From assembly GCA_947499615.1 (NCBI GenBank), contig CANMOP010000002.1:1-64000 (forward strand): 64,000 nt of DNA. Reading direction: 5' to 3'. Every line of letters starts with the position of its first letter. The first letter of the stretch is position 1. Below, piece after piece: positions 16,957 through 24,984 of this stretch. A program made the translations under genes and the position numbers. The DNA is from RH-chloro-G1 sp003670575. GTDB taxonomy: Bacteria > Chloroflexota > Dehalococcoidia > UBA2979. The notes beneath the pieces were generated by a model that was given only the letters and a program-made list of their open reading frames with translations, did not search any database and was not told the origin of the DNA.

Positions 16957-18012
16957 ATGTACCGAGCACAAATCGTCGGCGCGACGGGATACGGCGGGCT
17001 CGGCATCCTCGAGCTGTTGTTGGGCCACCCCCAGTTCGAGATCGCCTCGCTGGTCGCGCGCGACGACGCAGGCCGGCGCATCGACGAGGTGTACCCGCAC
17101 CTCGCCTCCCGCTGCGAGTTGGTGGTGCAGGCTCCCGACGCGGCGAGCGTGGGCGCGGACTGCGACGTTGTGATCTTCGCCACCCCGGACCGCGTCGCGA
17201 TGGGCCATGCCGCTGCGCTCGTGGGCGCTGGCGTGCGCTTCATCGACTACTCGGGCGACTTTCGCTTCCCAACCACGCAGGCGTATGCGGAGTACGCGGC
17301 GGCTCACCCCTCGATCGCCGATCCCGGTCACGGCGCGGAGGCGCTCCTGGGTCGCGCGGTGTACGGGGTGCCCGAGCTGTTCGGGGACCGTGTGGCAGAT
17401 GCGCCGATCGTGGGTAACCCCGGCTGCTTCGCGGCGGGCATGATCATCGGGCTGGCGCCGGTCTTCGCCGACGGCCTCGTGCTTGAAGGCGAGGTGCTCG
17501 TCGACGCGCTCACTGGATCGTCGGGCGCAGGCAAGAAGCCCGCGCCGCTGCAGCACTTCTCGCACCTGAATGACAACGTGGTGCCGTACCGGGTGTTCAA
17601 CCACCAGCACGTCACTGAGACGGCGCAGACGCTGGGCGCGCTGTCCGGTGCGCCCGCCACCGTCCACTTCGTGCCGCACCTCCTGAGCACGACTCGAGGC
17701 ATCCTCTGCACGATGCATGTCCGCCTGACTCGGTCGATCACCAAGGCCGCCCTGCTGGAGCGCTACCGGGAGTTCTACGCCGGTCAGCCGTTTGTGCGGG
17801 TGCTGAACACCCCGCCAACGCTGAAGGGGACGGCTGGCTCCAACTATTGCGACATCTCCACGGAGATATCCGGCGACGGGAAGCGGGCGGTCATCATCTC
17901 CTCGATCGACAACCTACTGAAGGGCCAGAGCGGGACCGCGATGCAGAACGTGAACCTCATGTTCGGCCTGGATCCGCGCGCCGGCCTCGAGCGCGGCCCG
18001 ATCTACCCGTAG
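16957..18012 (+). CDS. argC: N-acetyl-gamma-glutamyl-phosphate reductase
   Basis: A 351-residue NADPH-dependent enzyme for the third step of arginine synthesis, reducing N-acetylglutamyl phosphate to the semialdehyde. The N-terminal Rossmann motif is IVGATGYGGLG. The catalytic Cys is C157 in VGNPGCFAAG. The active-site His region is FVPHLLSTTRG, and SSIDNLLKGQSGTAMQN is the C-terminal family signature. ATG 16957 has GTGGGAGA just upstream. No other arg gene is next to it, which is unusual because argC often leads argJBD. A LysY role in AAA-lysine synthesis cannot be excluded from sequence alone. Confidence 0.93.
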   Translation: MYRAQIVGATGYGGLGILELLLGHPQFEIASLVARDDAGRRIDEVYPHLASRCELVVQAPDAASVGADCDVVIFATPDRVAMGHAAALVGAGVRFIDYSGDFRFPTTQAYAEYAAAHPSIADPGHGAEALLGRAVYGVPELFGDRVADAPIVGNPGCFAAGMIIGLAPVFADGLVLEGEVLVDALTGSSGAGKKPAPLQHFSHLNDNVVPYRVFNHQHVTETAQTLGALSGAPATVHFVPHLLSTTRGILCTMHVRLTRSITKAALLERYREFYAGQPFVRVLNTPPTLKGTAGSNYCDISTEISGDGKRAVIISSIDNLLKGQSGTAMQNVNLMFGLDPRAGLERGPIYP

Positions 18013-18116
18013 CGCCGTCAGCCGACCTCGGCCGCGCTGCCGCCGGTTGTCTCGCACGCTCCCCGTCGGTTCGCCGGCTTCGAGGTGTGCGGATGCAACG
18101 GATCGCGGGCGGCATC

Positions 18117-18133
18117 GTTACACCCTTCGTAAC
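18117..18133 (+). promoter_or_regulatory. Short inverted repeat upstream of the Cys-rich gene
   Basis: GTTAC at 18117-18121 and GTAAC at 18129-18133 are inverted copies seven bases apart, 25 bases before the ATG at 18158. The position suits an operator or promoter element. The arms are only five bases long, so this is tentative. Confidence 0.3.
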
Positions 18134-18157
18134 CACGAGCGAAGGGATGATTCGACG

Positions 18158-18976
18158 ATGCTTTGGAACAAAATCGCACTCGCCGTAGTTGGTGTGCTGG
18201 TGCTGGTGACCGGCCTGACCTCTGTGGTGAGCGCAGACGGTGGGGGCGACAACTCCGCAGCGGTGAACGAAGCTGCGGCCACCCCAGCCACGATTTGTGC
18301 CACCACCTCCACCACGCCCGGTATCAACGCCCTCTGCGCGCTGTGGCTGGGCGACACCTTGCCACAGCGCGCGAAGCACATGATTGGATCCGTGATCGAA
18401 CGACTGGCCGCAGGTGATGCGCCTGACAGCGCGAACGGCGGTGACAGCGATGACGACGACAAGCCCGCACGAGGCCTGGGGCAGTGCATGGACGTGCTGA
18501 CCGAGCAGGCAGTGAACGCCCCTGCGGCTGTGGTGACCCGCTGCAACAGCCTTGAGGCGGGTGCGCTGTCCCGGCTGTGTGAGCACGCCTCTACGCTCCC
18601 GGGTGGCGTGCCCACCTCGCTGACCGCGCGCTGTGCGGCGGCCGAGCAGGAGGTGCAGCAGGAGGCGCTGGCGCGCACGAAGGCCGCCTGCACCGCGTTC
18701 GTCGCAACGCACCCCGCTGCCACCGGCGAGCGTGCCGCGTTCTGCTCGCGTGTCATCGCCGGTACGCAAACCGCCGAGGACTTGCAGCGCATTCAGCAGG
18801 ATGGCGTGCCAGCCGGGCAGCAAGGCGAGACGCGCCGCGAGCACGAGGGGCACGATGGTCCGACCGGGCCGTCGACGCAGGCTGCACCGTCCGGTGCGTC
18901 CGGCGGGCTACGTCAGAGCGGCATGGAGGCGGGTCATTCCGCCGCGGCGGTGGCGATCGGTAACACAAGAGGCTGA
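18158..18976 (+). CDS. Secreted cysteine-rich protein of unknown function
   Basis: A 272-residue protein with a clear signal peptide (MLWNKIALAVVGVLVLVTGL, cleavage near VVSA-DG). The mature part holds eight Cys, spread singly (for example TICATT, ALCALW, GQCMDV, TRCNSL, RLCEHA, ARCAAAE), which suggests four disulfides outside the cell. The middle has an acidic run (DSDDDDKPARG) and helices; the last 60 residues are Gly/Gln/His-rich and disordered. I know no family. GAAGGGA precedes the ATG. A strong hairpin ends the transcript just before the ECF sigma gene, so the two are neighbours but probably separate units. Confidence 0.75.
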   Translation: MLWNKIALAVVGVLVLVTGLTSVVSADGGGDNSAAVNEAAATPATICATTSTTPGINALCALWLGDTLPQRAKHMIGSVIERLAAGDAPDSANGGDSDDDDKPARGLGQCMDVLTEQAVNAPAAVVTRCNSLEAGALSRLCEHASTLPGGVPTSLTARCAAAEQEVQQEALARTKAACTAFVATHPAATGERAAFCSRVIAGTQTAEDLQRIQQDGVPAGQQGETRREHEGHDGPTGPSTQAAPSGASGGLRQSGMEAGHSAAAVAIGNTRG

Positions 18977-19027
18977 CGATACGGGGTGTCCCACCTGCGC
19001 AACCGATGGGACACCCGTATCGTCTTT
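18975..19027 (+). terminator. Hairpin terminator between the Cys-rich and sigma genes
   Basis: Arm 18975-18993 pairs with 19007-19024 with a single bulged G, giving about 18 base pairs over a 13-base loop, followed by TTT. The stem begins on the last base pair of the TGA of the Cys-rich gene and ends ten bases before the GTG of the sigma factor gene. It probably stops upstream transcripts. Confidence 0.75.
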
Positions 19028-19033
19028 GGCACC

Positions 19034-19657
19034 GTGATCAACGAACTGTCGCCGGCATCGACCAACGCGTCGACAACGCTCGCCCTCCGGGCTGCCGAGG
19101 CGGAGCGCGCTGTCGTCGATGGGTTGGTGCGGCAGGCGAGCGGTGGCAACGCGGAGGCCTTCGGTGCGCTGTACGACCGCTTCCAGGCAGAGATTCTGCG
19201 GTACCTCATCCATCGACTGCACGACCGTGAGCAGGCCGAGGATCTGACGCAGCAGGTCTTCTTGAAGGCCTGGCAGGCAATCCCGCGGTATGAACAGCGC
19301 AGCATCCCGTTCAAGGCGTGGCTCTATCGGATGGCACACAACCAGATGGTCGACCACTTCCGGACGACGGGACGGGCCAGCCGACGCACCGTGGACCTGG
19401 AGGGGGTCGACCCCGCCGAGCCTGCGGAGGCCGAGGCACTCGTGCTGGCGGCGGAGAGTCGGGCGTTACTGGATGCCGCACTCGCGCGGCTCAGCGAGGA
19501 TCATCGACAGGTGCTGACACTGCGTTTTCTGATGGAGCATTCCGCGGCAGAGATCGGTCAAATCATGGGGCGCAAAGAAGTGACCATACGCGGGATGCAA
19601 CTTCGGGCACTGCGAGCGCTGCGCGTGGAGATTGAACAGATGGGTGGTCGACCGTGA
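19034..19657 (+). CDS. ECF-type RNA polymerase sigma factor
   Basis: A 207-residue sigma-70 family regulator. Region 2 (about 35-110) has FGALYDRFQAEILRYLIHRL, the -10 recognition segment DREQAEDLTQQVFLKAWQ and FKAWLYRMAHNQMVDHFR. Region 4 (about 140-200) has LSEDHRQVLTLRFLMEHSAAEIGQIMG, a helix-turn-helix for -35 recognition. The GTG at 19034 is preferred because upstream sequence in frame is the terminator hairpin. Its stop overlaps the anti-sigma gene's GTG (GTGA), the usual sigma/anti-sigma arrangement. It probably autoregulates this operon. Confidence 0.9.
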   Translation: MINELSPASTNASTTLALRAAEAERAVVDGLVRQASGGNAEAFGALYDRFQAEILRYLIHRLHDREQAEDLTQQVFLKAWQAIPRYEQRSIPFKAWLYRMAHNQMVDHFRTTGRASRRTVDLEGVDPAEPAEAEALVLAAESRALLDAALARLSEDHRQVLTLRFLMEHSAAEIGQIMGRKEVTIRGMQLRALRALRVEIEQMGGRP

Positions 19658-21222
19658 GCCCCCAGTCCTCATTCGACCAGGTGCTCGACCAGTGCCTGGA
19701 TGACGTGCGCACGGGACGCCGCAGCGTTGCGGAGTGCCTGGCGCGTTGGCCGCGACACGCGGCAACGCTGGAGCCGCTGCTGCGCACCGCTGCGACGCTG
19801 GGCAGCCTCGCCACGGCCGACGTGCCGGACGCGACGGTGGACCCGCGACGACGCGCCGCGTTCATGGCCGCGCTCGCCGTGACGCCGCAGCAGCGTCCTG
19901 GCTGGTCCGCATCGCGCGCGTTCAGTCGGTTCGGCGGCTGGTTGCGCGGCACGATCCGGATGGCTGCGATCGCCGCGCCAGTGGCCATTGTTGCGCTGGT
20001 GTTGATGTTTGGGCGCGGCACGCCCGCGGGCGCGGCCACCCTCACGGTGTTCAGCGGCACGGTTGAGCGTGTCGAGGGCGACCACTGGGTCAGCGTCGCC
20101 GATGACGCGCGGCTGATGGAGGGCGCGCGTCTACGCACCGATGCTGCCGGACGCGCGGTGCTGACCTTCGAGGACGGTTCCACCGTGGCAGTCGATCCGC
20201 AGACCGAGCTGGCGATCGAGCGGGCGCGCGTCGGCACCTCGCGCGAGATCGCCGTGCGTCAGTGGAGCGGGCGGCTCTGGAGCCATGTGGAGCCGTCCGA
20301 CCGCGCAGGCGCCTCGTTCACCGTGCGCACGCCGGAGGCGACCGTGGTCGCGCACGGCACCGTGTTCGAGACCGCGATCACCGAGGGTGAGACCGCCGTG
20401 AACACTGCAGAAGGTGTGGTGGAGGTGCAGGCCGGACAGCAGAAACAACGCGTCGCGCAGGGCGAGTCGGCGACGGCGCGACCCTCCGCCGTGGTGTCCG
20501 CGCCGGAGCGGGCGAGGAGCCTCGTGCCCGCTGAGATTTCCATCGACGGGCCATTCGCCGTCTCGCTGATCGGTCCGGGCGGGCGCGCCACCGGGACGCG
20601 GCCGGATGGCATCGTCTACCAGCAGATTCCCGGTGCGGTCTTCGGCGCGTCGACGGCCGGGCAACGCCTCGCAGTTGGCGGCGTGGAGGCGGGCGCGTAC
20701 ACCGTGGTGGTGCGACGTACCGGCGCGGGCGAGGGGGCCGTCCGCTTCACCGTGGCCGGCGTGGAGCGCAGTCTCGCCCTCACCGCGGACAGCGACGCGG
20801 CAACGGTGCCGCTGCGCGTCTCGGCCGAGGGTGGACGCACGCGGCTGGATGCGGACGGCGATGGCCCCAATCGCGAGGGGCCGCGTTTCACCTCGGGTAC
20901 ACCGGTGGCGGCCGCGCAGGAGCGTGTGGTCGTCACGGAGCAGCAGCGTGAGCGCGCGGCGCAGCGGCGCGGCGAGGAGGCCAGCGCGACGCCGCTGCGC
21001 CGCCCCGCCTTCGCGCCGACGCCAACCATCGGGGCGGGAACGCCGACGTCGCCGCCACGCGAGCGTGAGCGCGAGGGGGCGGCAGGGGCCACCGGGCCGG
21101 TGCCGGGACAGGAACTGCGACCGCCGGAGCAGCAGCGGACGCCGGTTCCGCAGCGTCCGGGCGAGTCGCCACGCCCCACAGAGCCTCGGCGGGAGACCGG
21201 GCCGCAGCGGCAGCGTACGTAG
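19654..21222 (+). CDS. FecR-domain anti-sigma protein
   Basis: A 522-residue membrane anti-sigma factor. The cytoplasmic N-terminus (about 1-85) carries the pattern SVAECLARWPRHAATLEPLL, which I take as the sigma-binding helix seen in Chloroflexi anti-sigmas. One membrane helix is at about 107-128. The FecR domain spans about 150-265 (VFSGTVERVEG, LRTDAAGRAVLTFEDGS, VVAHGTVFET, NTAEGVVEVQAG). The tail is Arg/Pro/Gln-rich and disordered. A TAG at 21220 ends it, but the same frame runs on with matching composition to 21459, so the ancestral protein was probably about 80 residues longer. It is coupled to the sigma gene by a GTGA overlap. Confidence 0.85.
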   Translation: MSPQSSFDQVLDQCLDDVRTGRRSVAECLARWPRHAATLEPLLRTAATLGSLATADVPDATVDPRRRAAFMAALAVTPQQRPGWSASRAFSRFGGWLRGTIRMAAIAAPVAIVALVLMFGRGTPAGAATLTVFSGTVERVEGDHWVSVADDARLMEGARLRTDAAGRAVLTFEDGSTVAVDPQTELAIERARVGTSREIAVRQWSGRLWSHVEPSDRAGASFTVRTPEATVVAHGTVFETAITEGETAVNTAEGVVEVQAGQQKQRVAQGESATARPSAVVSAPERARSLVPAEISIDGPFAVSLIGPGGRATGTRPDGIVYQQIPGAVFGASTAGQRLAVGGVEAGAYTVVVRRTGAGEGAVRFTVAGVERSLALTADSDAATVPLRVSAEGGRTRLDADGDGPNREGPRFTSGTPVAAAQERVVVTEQQRERAAQRRGEEASATPLRRPAFAPTPTIGAGTPTSPPREREREGAAGATGPVPGQELRPPEQQRTPVPQRPGESPRPTEPRRETGPQRQRT

Positions 21223-21459
21223 GAGAGCGAACGCGAGAACGAGCGTGAGGATGAGACGGACTTGCGACGCACTCCGCCGCAGCGTCCGGTGCAGACCCCA
21301 CCAGCGCGCCCGGTGGTGCCGAATCGGCCGGATGGCGGGGTGGTCGTGCCGACCCCGGTCGTGCCGACGCCTACGGTGCGCGCCGAGGAACGCCGCCCGC
21401 AGATCGCAACCCCTGCGCCGATCTCGACGCCACCGCCGCTCCGTCGACCGGGCGGCTAA
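21223..21459 (+). pseudogene. In-frame continuation of the FecR protein tail after TAG
   Basis: Directly after the stop at 21220-21222 the same frame stays open for 79 codons, reading ESERENEREDETDLRRTPPQ and on through Pro/Val/Arg-rich repeats (VVPTPVVPTPTVR) to a second stop at 21459. Composition and codon use match the tail before the stop. I see it as the orphaned end of the same gene, lost by one nonsense change, or as a base-call error. A separate start at TTG 21262 exists but has no ribosome-binding site. Confidence 0.6.
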
Positions 21460-21498
21460 TCCGACCGGCGTGCACCGTAGGCCTCGGAACGCTAGGCG

Positions 21499-22551
21499 CT
21501 ACGACACGAACGGCGGTACGCCGACGCCCGCGGCTGTCTCCTGAATCTGGCGCCACGTTTCGTCGTCCACCTCGACACCTTCGGAACGGGCGGCGCGTGC
21601 CCAACGCTCCGGCTCGCCGGGGATCACGATGCGGTCAAACCCGGCTGCGAGCGGTGGTGACTGGACATAATCGATGAGCGCGCCGAACGTCGAGGCGAAT
21701 TCGCCGACCGGACGGAAGTGCGCGATATCGATCGCCATTGTGAAGAGTCCGTTGCCGCCGCTGGGCCCGCCGGCACGGCTGGTGCCGGCCGGGGAGAGCG
21801 CCCCCGCGAGCGCCTCAACCACCAGCGCGAGCCCGAATCCCTTGTGCGCGCTGTCGCCGCCGAGCGGTAGGATCGCGCCGGCAGGGGGGCCGTAGTATGC
21901 GGCCGGGTCCGTGCTCGGGCGGCCCTCGGCATCGACGACCCAGCCCTCGTGCAGTTGGTCACCGCGGTTGCGGGCGAGCCGCACCTTGCCCTCCGCGACC
22001 ACCGAGGTGGTCATATCCAGCAGGAACGGTGCGTCCGCGTCGGGCGTCGGGAACGCGACGACGATCGGGTTCGGGGAGAGCCGCCGCTCGCGGCCACCGG
22101 GTGGGGCCATCACCTGCCCACCGCCGTGGTTGTTCACCATCGCGATGCCGATCATGCCCTCGGCGGCGGCCTGTTCGCCGTACGCGCCGACCCGGCCGAC
22201 GTGCCCGCACTGGTGCGCCACGGCGATACCGACGCCATACGCGCGCGCCTTCTCGATCGCGATCGCCATCGTGCGTTCTGCGACCACCTGCCCGAAGTTC
22301 CAGCCGCCGTCGATGACAGCAGTCGTCTCGGTCTCGCGTTCCACTCGCACCGGTTGGCCGGGGACGATGCGCCCACCCTGCATGTCGCGCACGTAGCGCT
22401 CCACGCGAATCACGCCATGCGAGTCGTGCCCCATCAGGTTCGCATCGACGAGGTGCGAGGCGACCAGCGTGGCGTCCGCTTCCGGTGTGCCTGCAGCCGT
22501 AAAGATGCGCGCCACGTAGTCCGTCAGCGCAGCCGGTGTCAGCGTCGGCAT
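21499..22551 (-). CDS. Ldh-family (malate/L-lactate/sulfolactate-type) dehydrogenase
   Basis: A 350-residue NAD(P)-dependent oxidoreductase of the Ldh_2 family (malate, ureidoglycolate, L-sulfolactate dehydrogenases), which is unrelated to classical LDH. Family features are HLVDANLMGHDSHGV with the catalytic His near residue 45, VVAHQCGHVGRVGAYGEQA-type central segment, the PPGGRERRLSPNPI nucleotide-binding region and GDSAHKGFGLALVVE. The ATG at 22551 is the only start that gives the family's N-terminus. It is divergent from ogt. Substrate remains open; none of the neighbours belongs to an obvious pathway. Confidence 0.85.
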   Translation of the reverse strand: MPTLTPAALTDYVARIFTAAGTPEADATLVASHLVDANLMGHDSHGVIRVERYVRDMQGGRIVPGQPVRVERETETTAVIDGGWNFGQVVAERTMAIAIEKARAYGVGIAVAHQCGHVGRVGAYGEQAAAEGMIGIAMVNNHGGGQVMAPPGGRERRLSPNPIVVAFPTPDADAPFLLDMTTSVVAEGKVRLARNRGDQLHEGWVVDAEGRPSTDPAAYYGPPAGAILPLGGDSAHKGFGLALVVEALAGALSPAGTSRAGGPSGGNGLFTMAIDIAHFRPVGEFASTFGALIDYVQSPPLAAGFDRIVIPGEPERWARAARSEGVEVDDETWRQIQETAAGVGVPPFVS

Positions 22552-22713
22552 GCTACTGGCCCGCTTCGGCGCGACAGCACGTCGACGGCCTGTGCCACAC
22601 GTACGGGGTTGTGTTCGTTTGCAACGGGGGTGCCTCCTCAGCATGTCCGCCGGGAGCGTACCATCGACGCAGCCGATGGGGCTCTGGTTGCCGCGGGATG
22701 TGGAGCGACGCTG

Positions 22714-23232
22714 ATGGCGTATTACGAGGTGATGGATTCGCCGCTCGGCCCGATCTTCATTGGTGGTTCCGCGGCCGGGGTGCATCGCATCGACTTCCTC
22801 GCCGAGGTGCGCGAGGAGGCCGCCGAGGTGGCGCGACTGGTGCGCGATGCCGGTGAGCCTGTGGTCCGCGATGCTGCGGCTGCCGCCCCGGCCATCGATG
22901 CGTTGCGCGCGTACTTCCAGGGCCACGGCAGTGAGTTCGCGCTGCCACTCGCGGCGCGAGGAACGGCGTTCCAGTGCGCAGTGTGGCAGGCGCTGCTCGA
23001 CATTCCGGCGGGACGCACCGCGTCCTACGGCGAGGTGGCACGAGCCGCAGGCTTCCCCGGATCAGCTCGTGCCACGGGGGCAGCGATCGGTCGGAATCCC
23101 ATCGCCATCGTCGTGCCGTGCCATCGCGTGATCGGTGCGGACGGCAGCCTCACCGGCTACGCCAGTGGCCTGGACCGCAAGCGCTGGCTGCTCGTGCACG
23201 AGGCGCAGGCGCTCGTGCCGGCGTTGCGCTAG
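22714..23232 (+). CDS. ogt: Methylated-DNA--protein-cysteine methyltransferase
   Basis: A 172-residue suicide enzyme that removes alkyl groups from O6-guanine onto its own Cys. The active site PCHRVI has C136; the helix-turn-helix segment GRTASYGEVARAAG and the Asn/Arg pair GRNPIA are intact. The N-terminal domain starts at VMDSPLGPIFIGG. No Ada regulatory domain is present. The ATG at 22714 has TGGAGCG close by. It ends tail to tail with the glutamate-synthase-like gene, with both stops inside one CTAG. Confidence 0.93.
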   Translation: MAYYEVMDSPLGPIFIGGSAAGVHRIDFLAEVREEAAEVARLVRDAGEPVVRDAAAAAPAIDALRAYFQGHGSEFALPLAARGTAFQCAVWQALLDIPAGRTASYGEVARAAGFPGSARATGAAIGRNPIAIVVPCHRVIGADGSLTGYASGLDRKRWLLVHEAQALVPALR

Positions 23233-24716
23233 GCCGCCTCGGCGAGGTTCGCGGGGCGCGTCGCCATGGCCTCCAGCGTGGGGTACGGATAGAGTTCGGC
23301 CGCGTTCATTCGCTTGCCGACCGCCAGCACGAACTCCAGGTGGTTGCGCCGCAAGTCTGCCGGCGACTTCAGCCCCACGGAGCGTGTGACCGTCATGAGG
23401 TCGTCCTGCACGGCCCGCGCATACGCGGCAACACGCTGTGCTTTGTCCTGCGGCACCAGACCGCGCTGCCGCCATTTGCTCTGCGTCGCGACCCCGGTGG
23501 GGCATTCGTTGGTGTGACAGCGCAGCGCCTGGATACAGCCGATGGAGAAGAGGAACTCGCGCGCGATGCTGACCAGGTCGGCGCCGAGCGCCATCGCAGC
23601 GGCGACATCCGCACCGTTCGTCGCCCGACCCGCCGCGATGATGGTGATGCGGTCACGCACGCCGTGCCGCCGGTAGGCGTTGTCGACGGCGACTACCGCG
23701 TCGCGCATCGGCAGACCCATGTGGTCTGTGAGCGAGGGCGGCGCAGCGCCCGTGCCACCCTCGGCACCATCGACGGAGATGTAGTCCGGCCCACGTCCGC
23801 TGCGTGCAAACTCGGTGGCCAGTTCCTCGATGAATTGCGTGTCGCCGATCACGATCTTCATGCCGACCGGCACCGGTACTGCGGCCTGCACCGCCTCGAT
23901 GAAGTCGATGAGTGACGCAGTGTCGTGGTACTCGGAGAAGCGGTTCGGCTGGACCGACGGCTTGCCCGCCGGGATGCCGCGGATCGTCGCAATCTCCTCG
24001 GTGACCTTCGCGCCGGGGAGGATGCCGCCTTTGCCCGGCTTCGCGCCCTGGCTGAGTTTGATCTCGATCGCGCGAATCTGCGGCATTCGCCCGATCTCGG
24101 CGAGGCGCGCCCAATCGAGCGTCCCCTCCGGCGTGCGCACGCCATACTTCCCGGGCCCGACCTGGAAGATCACGTCGCCGCCGCCTTCGAGGTGGTACGG
24201 CGCCAGTCCACCCTCGCCGGTGTTGATGTAGCAGCCGGCCTCGGCCGCGCCCATCGCCAGCGCGCGCACCGCCGCCGCCGACAGCGCCCCGAACGACATG
24301 GGCGCGACGTTGATGCGCGAATGTACTCGGAACGGTCGCGGTCGGTTGGGGCCGACGACGTGCGGTGCGCCGGCGTTCGGAGCCTCCTCGGTCAGCGTCG
24401 CGAAGACCGAGGGCAGGAAGTGGAACGAGCCGGCCGCCCAGGTATCCAGTTGGGTTCCGAAGCCCACGGCGTTGTTCATGCCCTTGGCCGCTTGATACAC
24501 CCACGACCGCTGCGCCCGGTTGTATGGTCGCTCGTCCAGGTCGCCGGTGACGATGTACTGGCGCAGCTCCGGGCCGACCATCTCGACCAGGTAGCGGAGC
24601 CGCCCGAGCAGGGGATAGACCCGGCGGATTGCATGCTTCCGCTGCCGCAGGTCTTGCACCGCCAGCAAAGCGAGCACGGCGACCACCACAACAGCACCAG
24701 TCAGCCATGCGTCCAT
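23229..24716 (-). CDS. FMN-binding glutamate synthase-like protein
   Basis: A 495-residue protein matching the central FMN/Fe-S domain of the glutamate synthase large subunit, without the glutaminase part. An N-terminal membrane helix (about 8-24) anchors it. Motifs: VAPMSFGALSAAAVRAL, GEGGLAPYH, KPGKGGILPGAKV, DGAEGGTGAAP and the 3Fe-4S cysteine cluster CIQALRCHTNECPTG. Such stand-alone proteins occur widely; some may use ammonia or act on other substrates. ATG 24716 is preceded by AGGAGG. No gltD-like partner is nearby, so electron supply is unknown. Confidence 0.87.
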   Translation of the reverse strand: MDAWLTGAVVVVAVLALLAVQDLRQRKHAIRRVYPLLGRLRYLVEMVGPELRQYIVTGDLDERPYNRAQRSWVYQAAKGMNNAVGFGTQLDTWAAGSFHFLPSVFATLTEEAPNAGAPHVVGPNRPRPFRVHSRINVAPMSFGALSAAAVRALAMGAAEAGCYINTGEGGLAPYHLEGGGDVIFQVGPGKYGVRTPEGTLDWARLAEIGRMPQIRAIEIKLSQGAKPGKGGILPGAKVTEEIATIRGIPAGKPSVQPNRFSEYHDTASLIDFIEAVQAAVPVPVGMKIVIGDTQFIEELATEFARSGRGPDYISVDGAEGGTGAAPPSLTDHMGLPMRDAVVAVDNAYRRHGVRDRITIIAAGRATNGADVAAAMALGADLVSIAREFLFSIGCIQALRCHTNECPTGVATQSKWRQRGLVPQDKAQRVAAYARAVQDDLMTVTRSVGLKSPADLRRNHLEFVLAVGKRMNAAELYPYPTLEAMATRPANLAEAA

Positions 24717-24813
24717 GCGGGCCTCCTGTGTAGAGAGTCGGTGAACCGTGGCCCGCGCGTAGGTGGAGCCTCGATCGGTTGCGTACTGTCAGGTGCCGTC
24801 AGGAGGGAGGGGT

Positions 24814-24920
24814 GCCCTCACCCCCGGCCCCTCTCCCCGCAGGCGGGGCGAGGGGAGCAGGAGGCGCTTGGGTCGACCCCCTCCCCTCAACGGGGGAGGG
24901 TTGGGGTGGGGGTCTCCCGG
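24814..24920. repeat. G/C-rich interspersed repeat, copy 1
   Basis: CCCTCACCCCCGGCCCCTC and its partner GGGGCGAGGGG frame a short hairpin, followed by CCCTCCCC...GGGGGAGGG and GGGTTGGGGTGGGGG. The same modules recur at 31873, 38321, 40311 and 52208, always between genes. It looks like a non-coding palindromic repeat of the REP or MITE-like kind rather than CRISPR, since there are no regular spacers. Confidence 0.8.
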
Positions 24921-24984
24921 CATCTCGGGCGTGCCGGACGTGCCGGGCACGCCACTCGCCGCGCGCGCCGAACGGCGCCGCTGC

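Noticed and set aside
4022..21222. Stop-codon recoding (TAA or TAG read as sense)
   Set aside because: TAA and TAG are only in-frame in two genes, while TAG and TGA end many normal genes here (for example at 2912 and 28949). Two different stops would have to be recoded, so error or decay is simpler.
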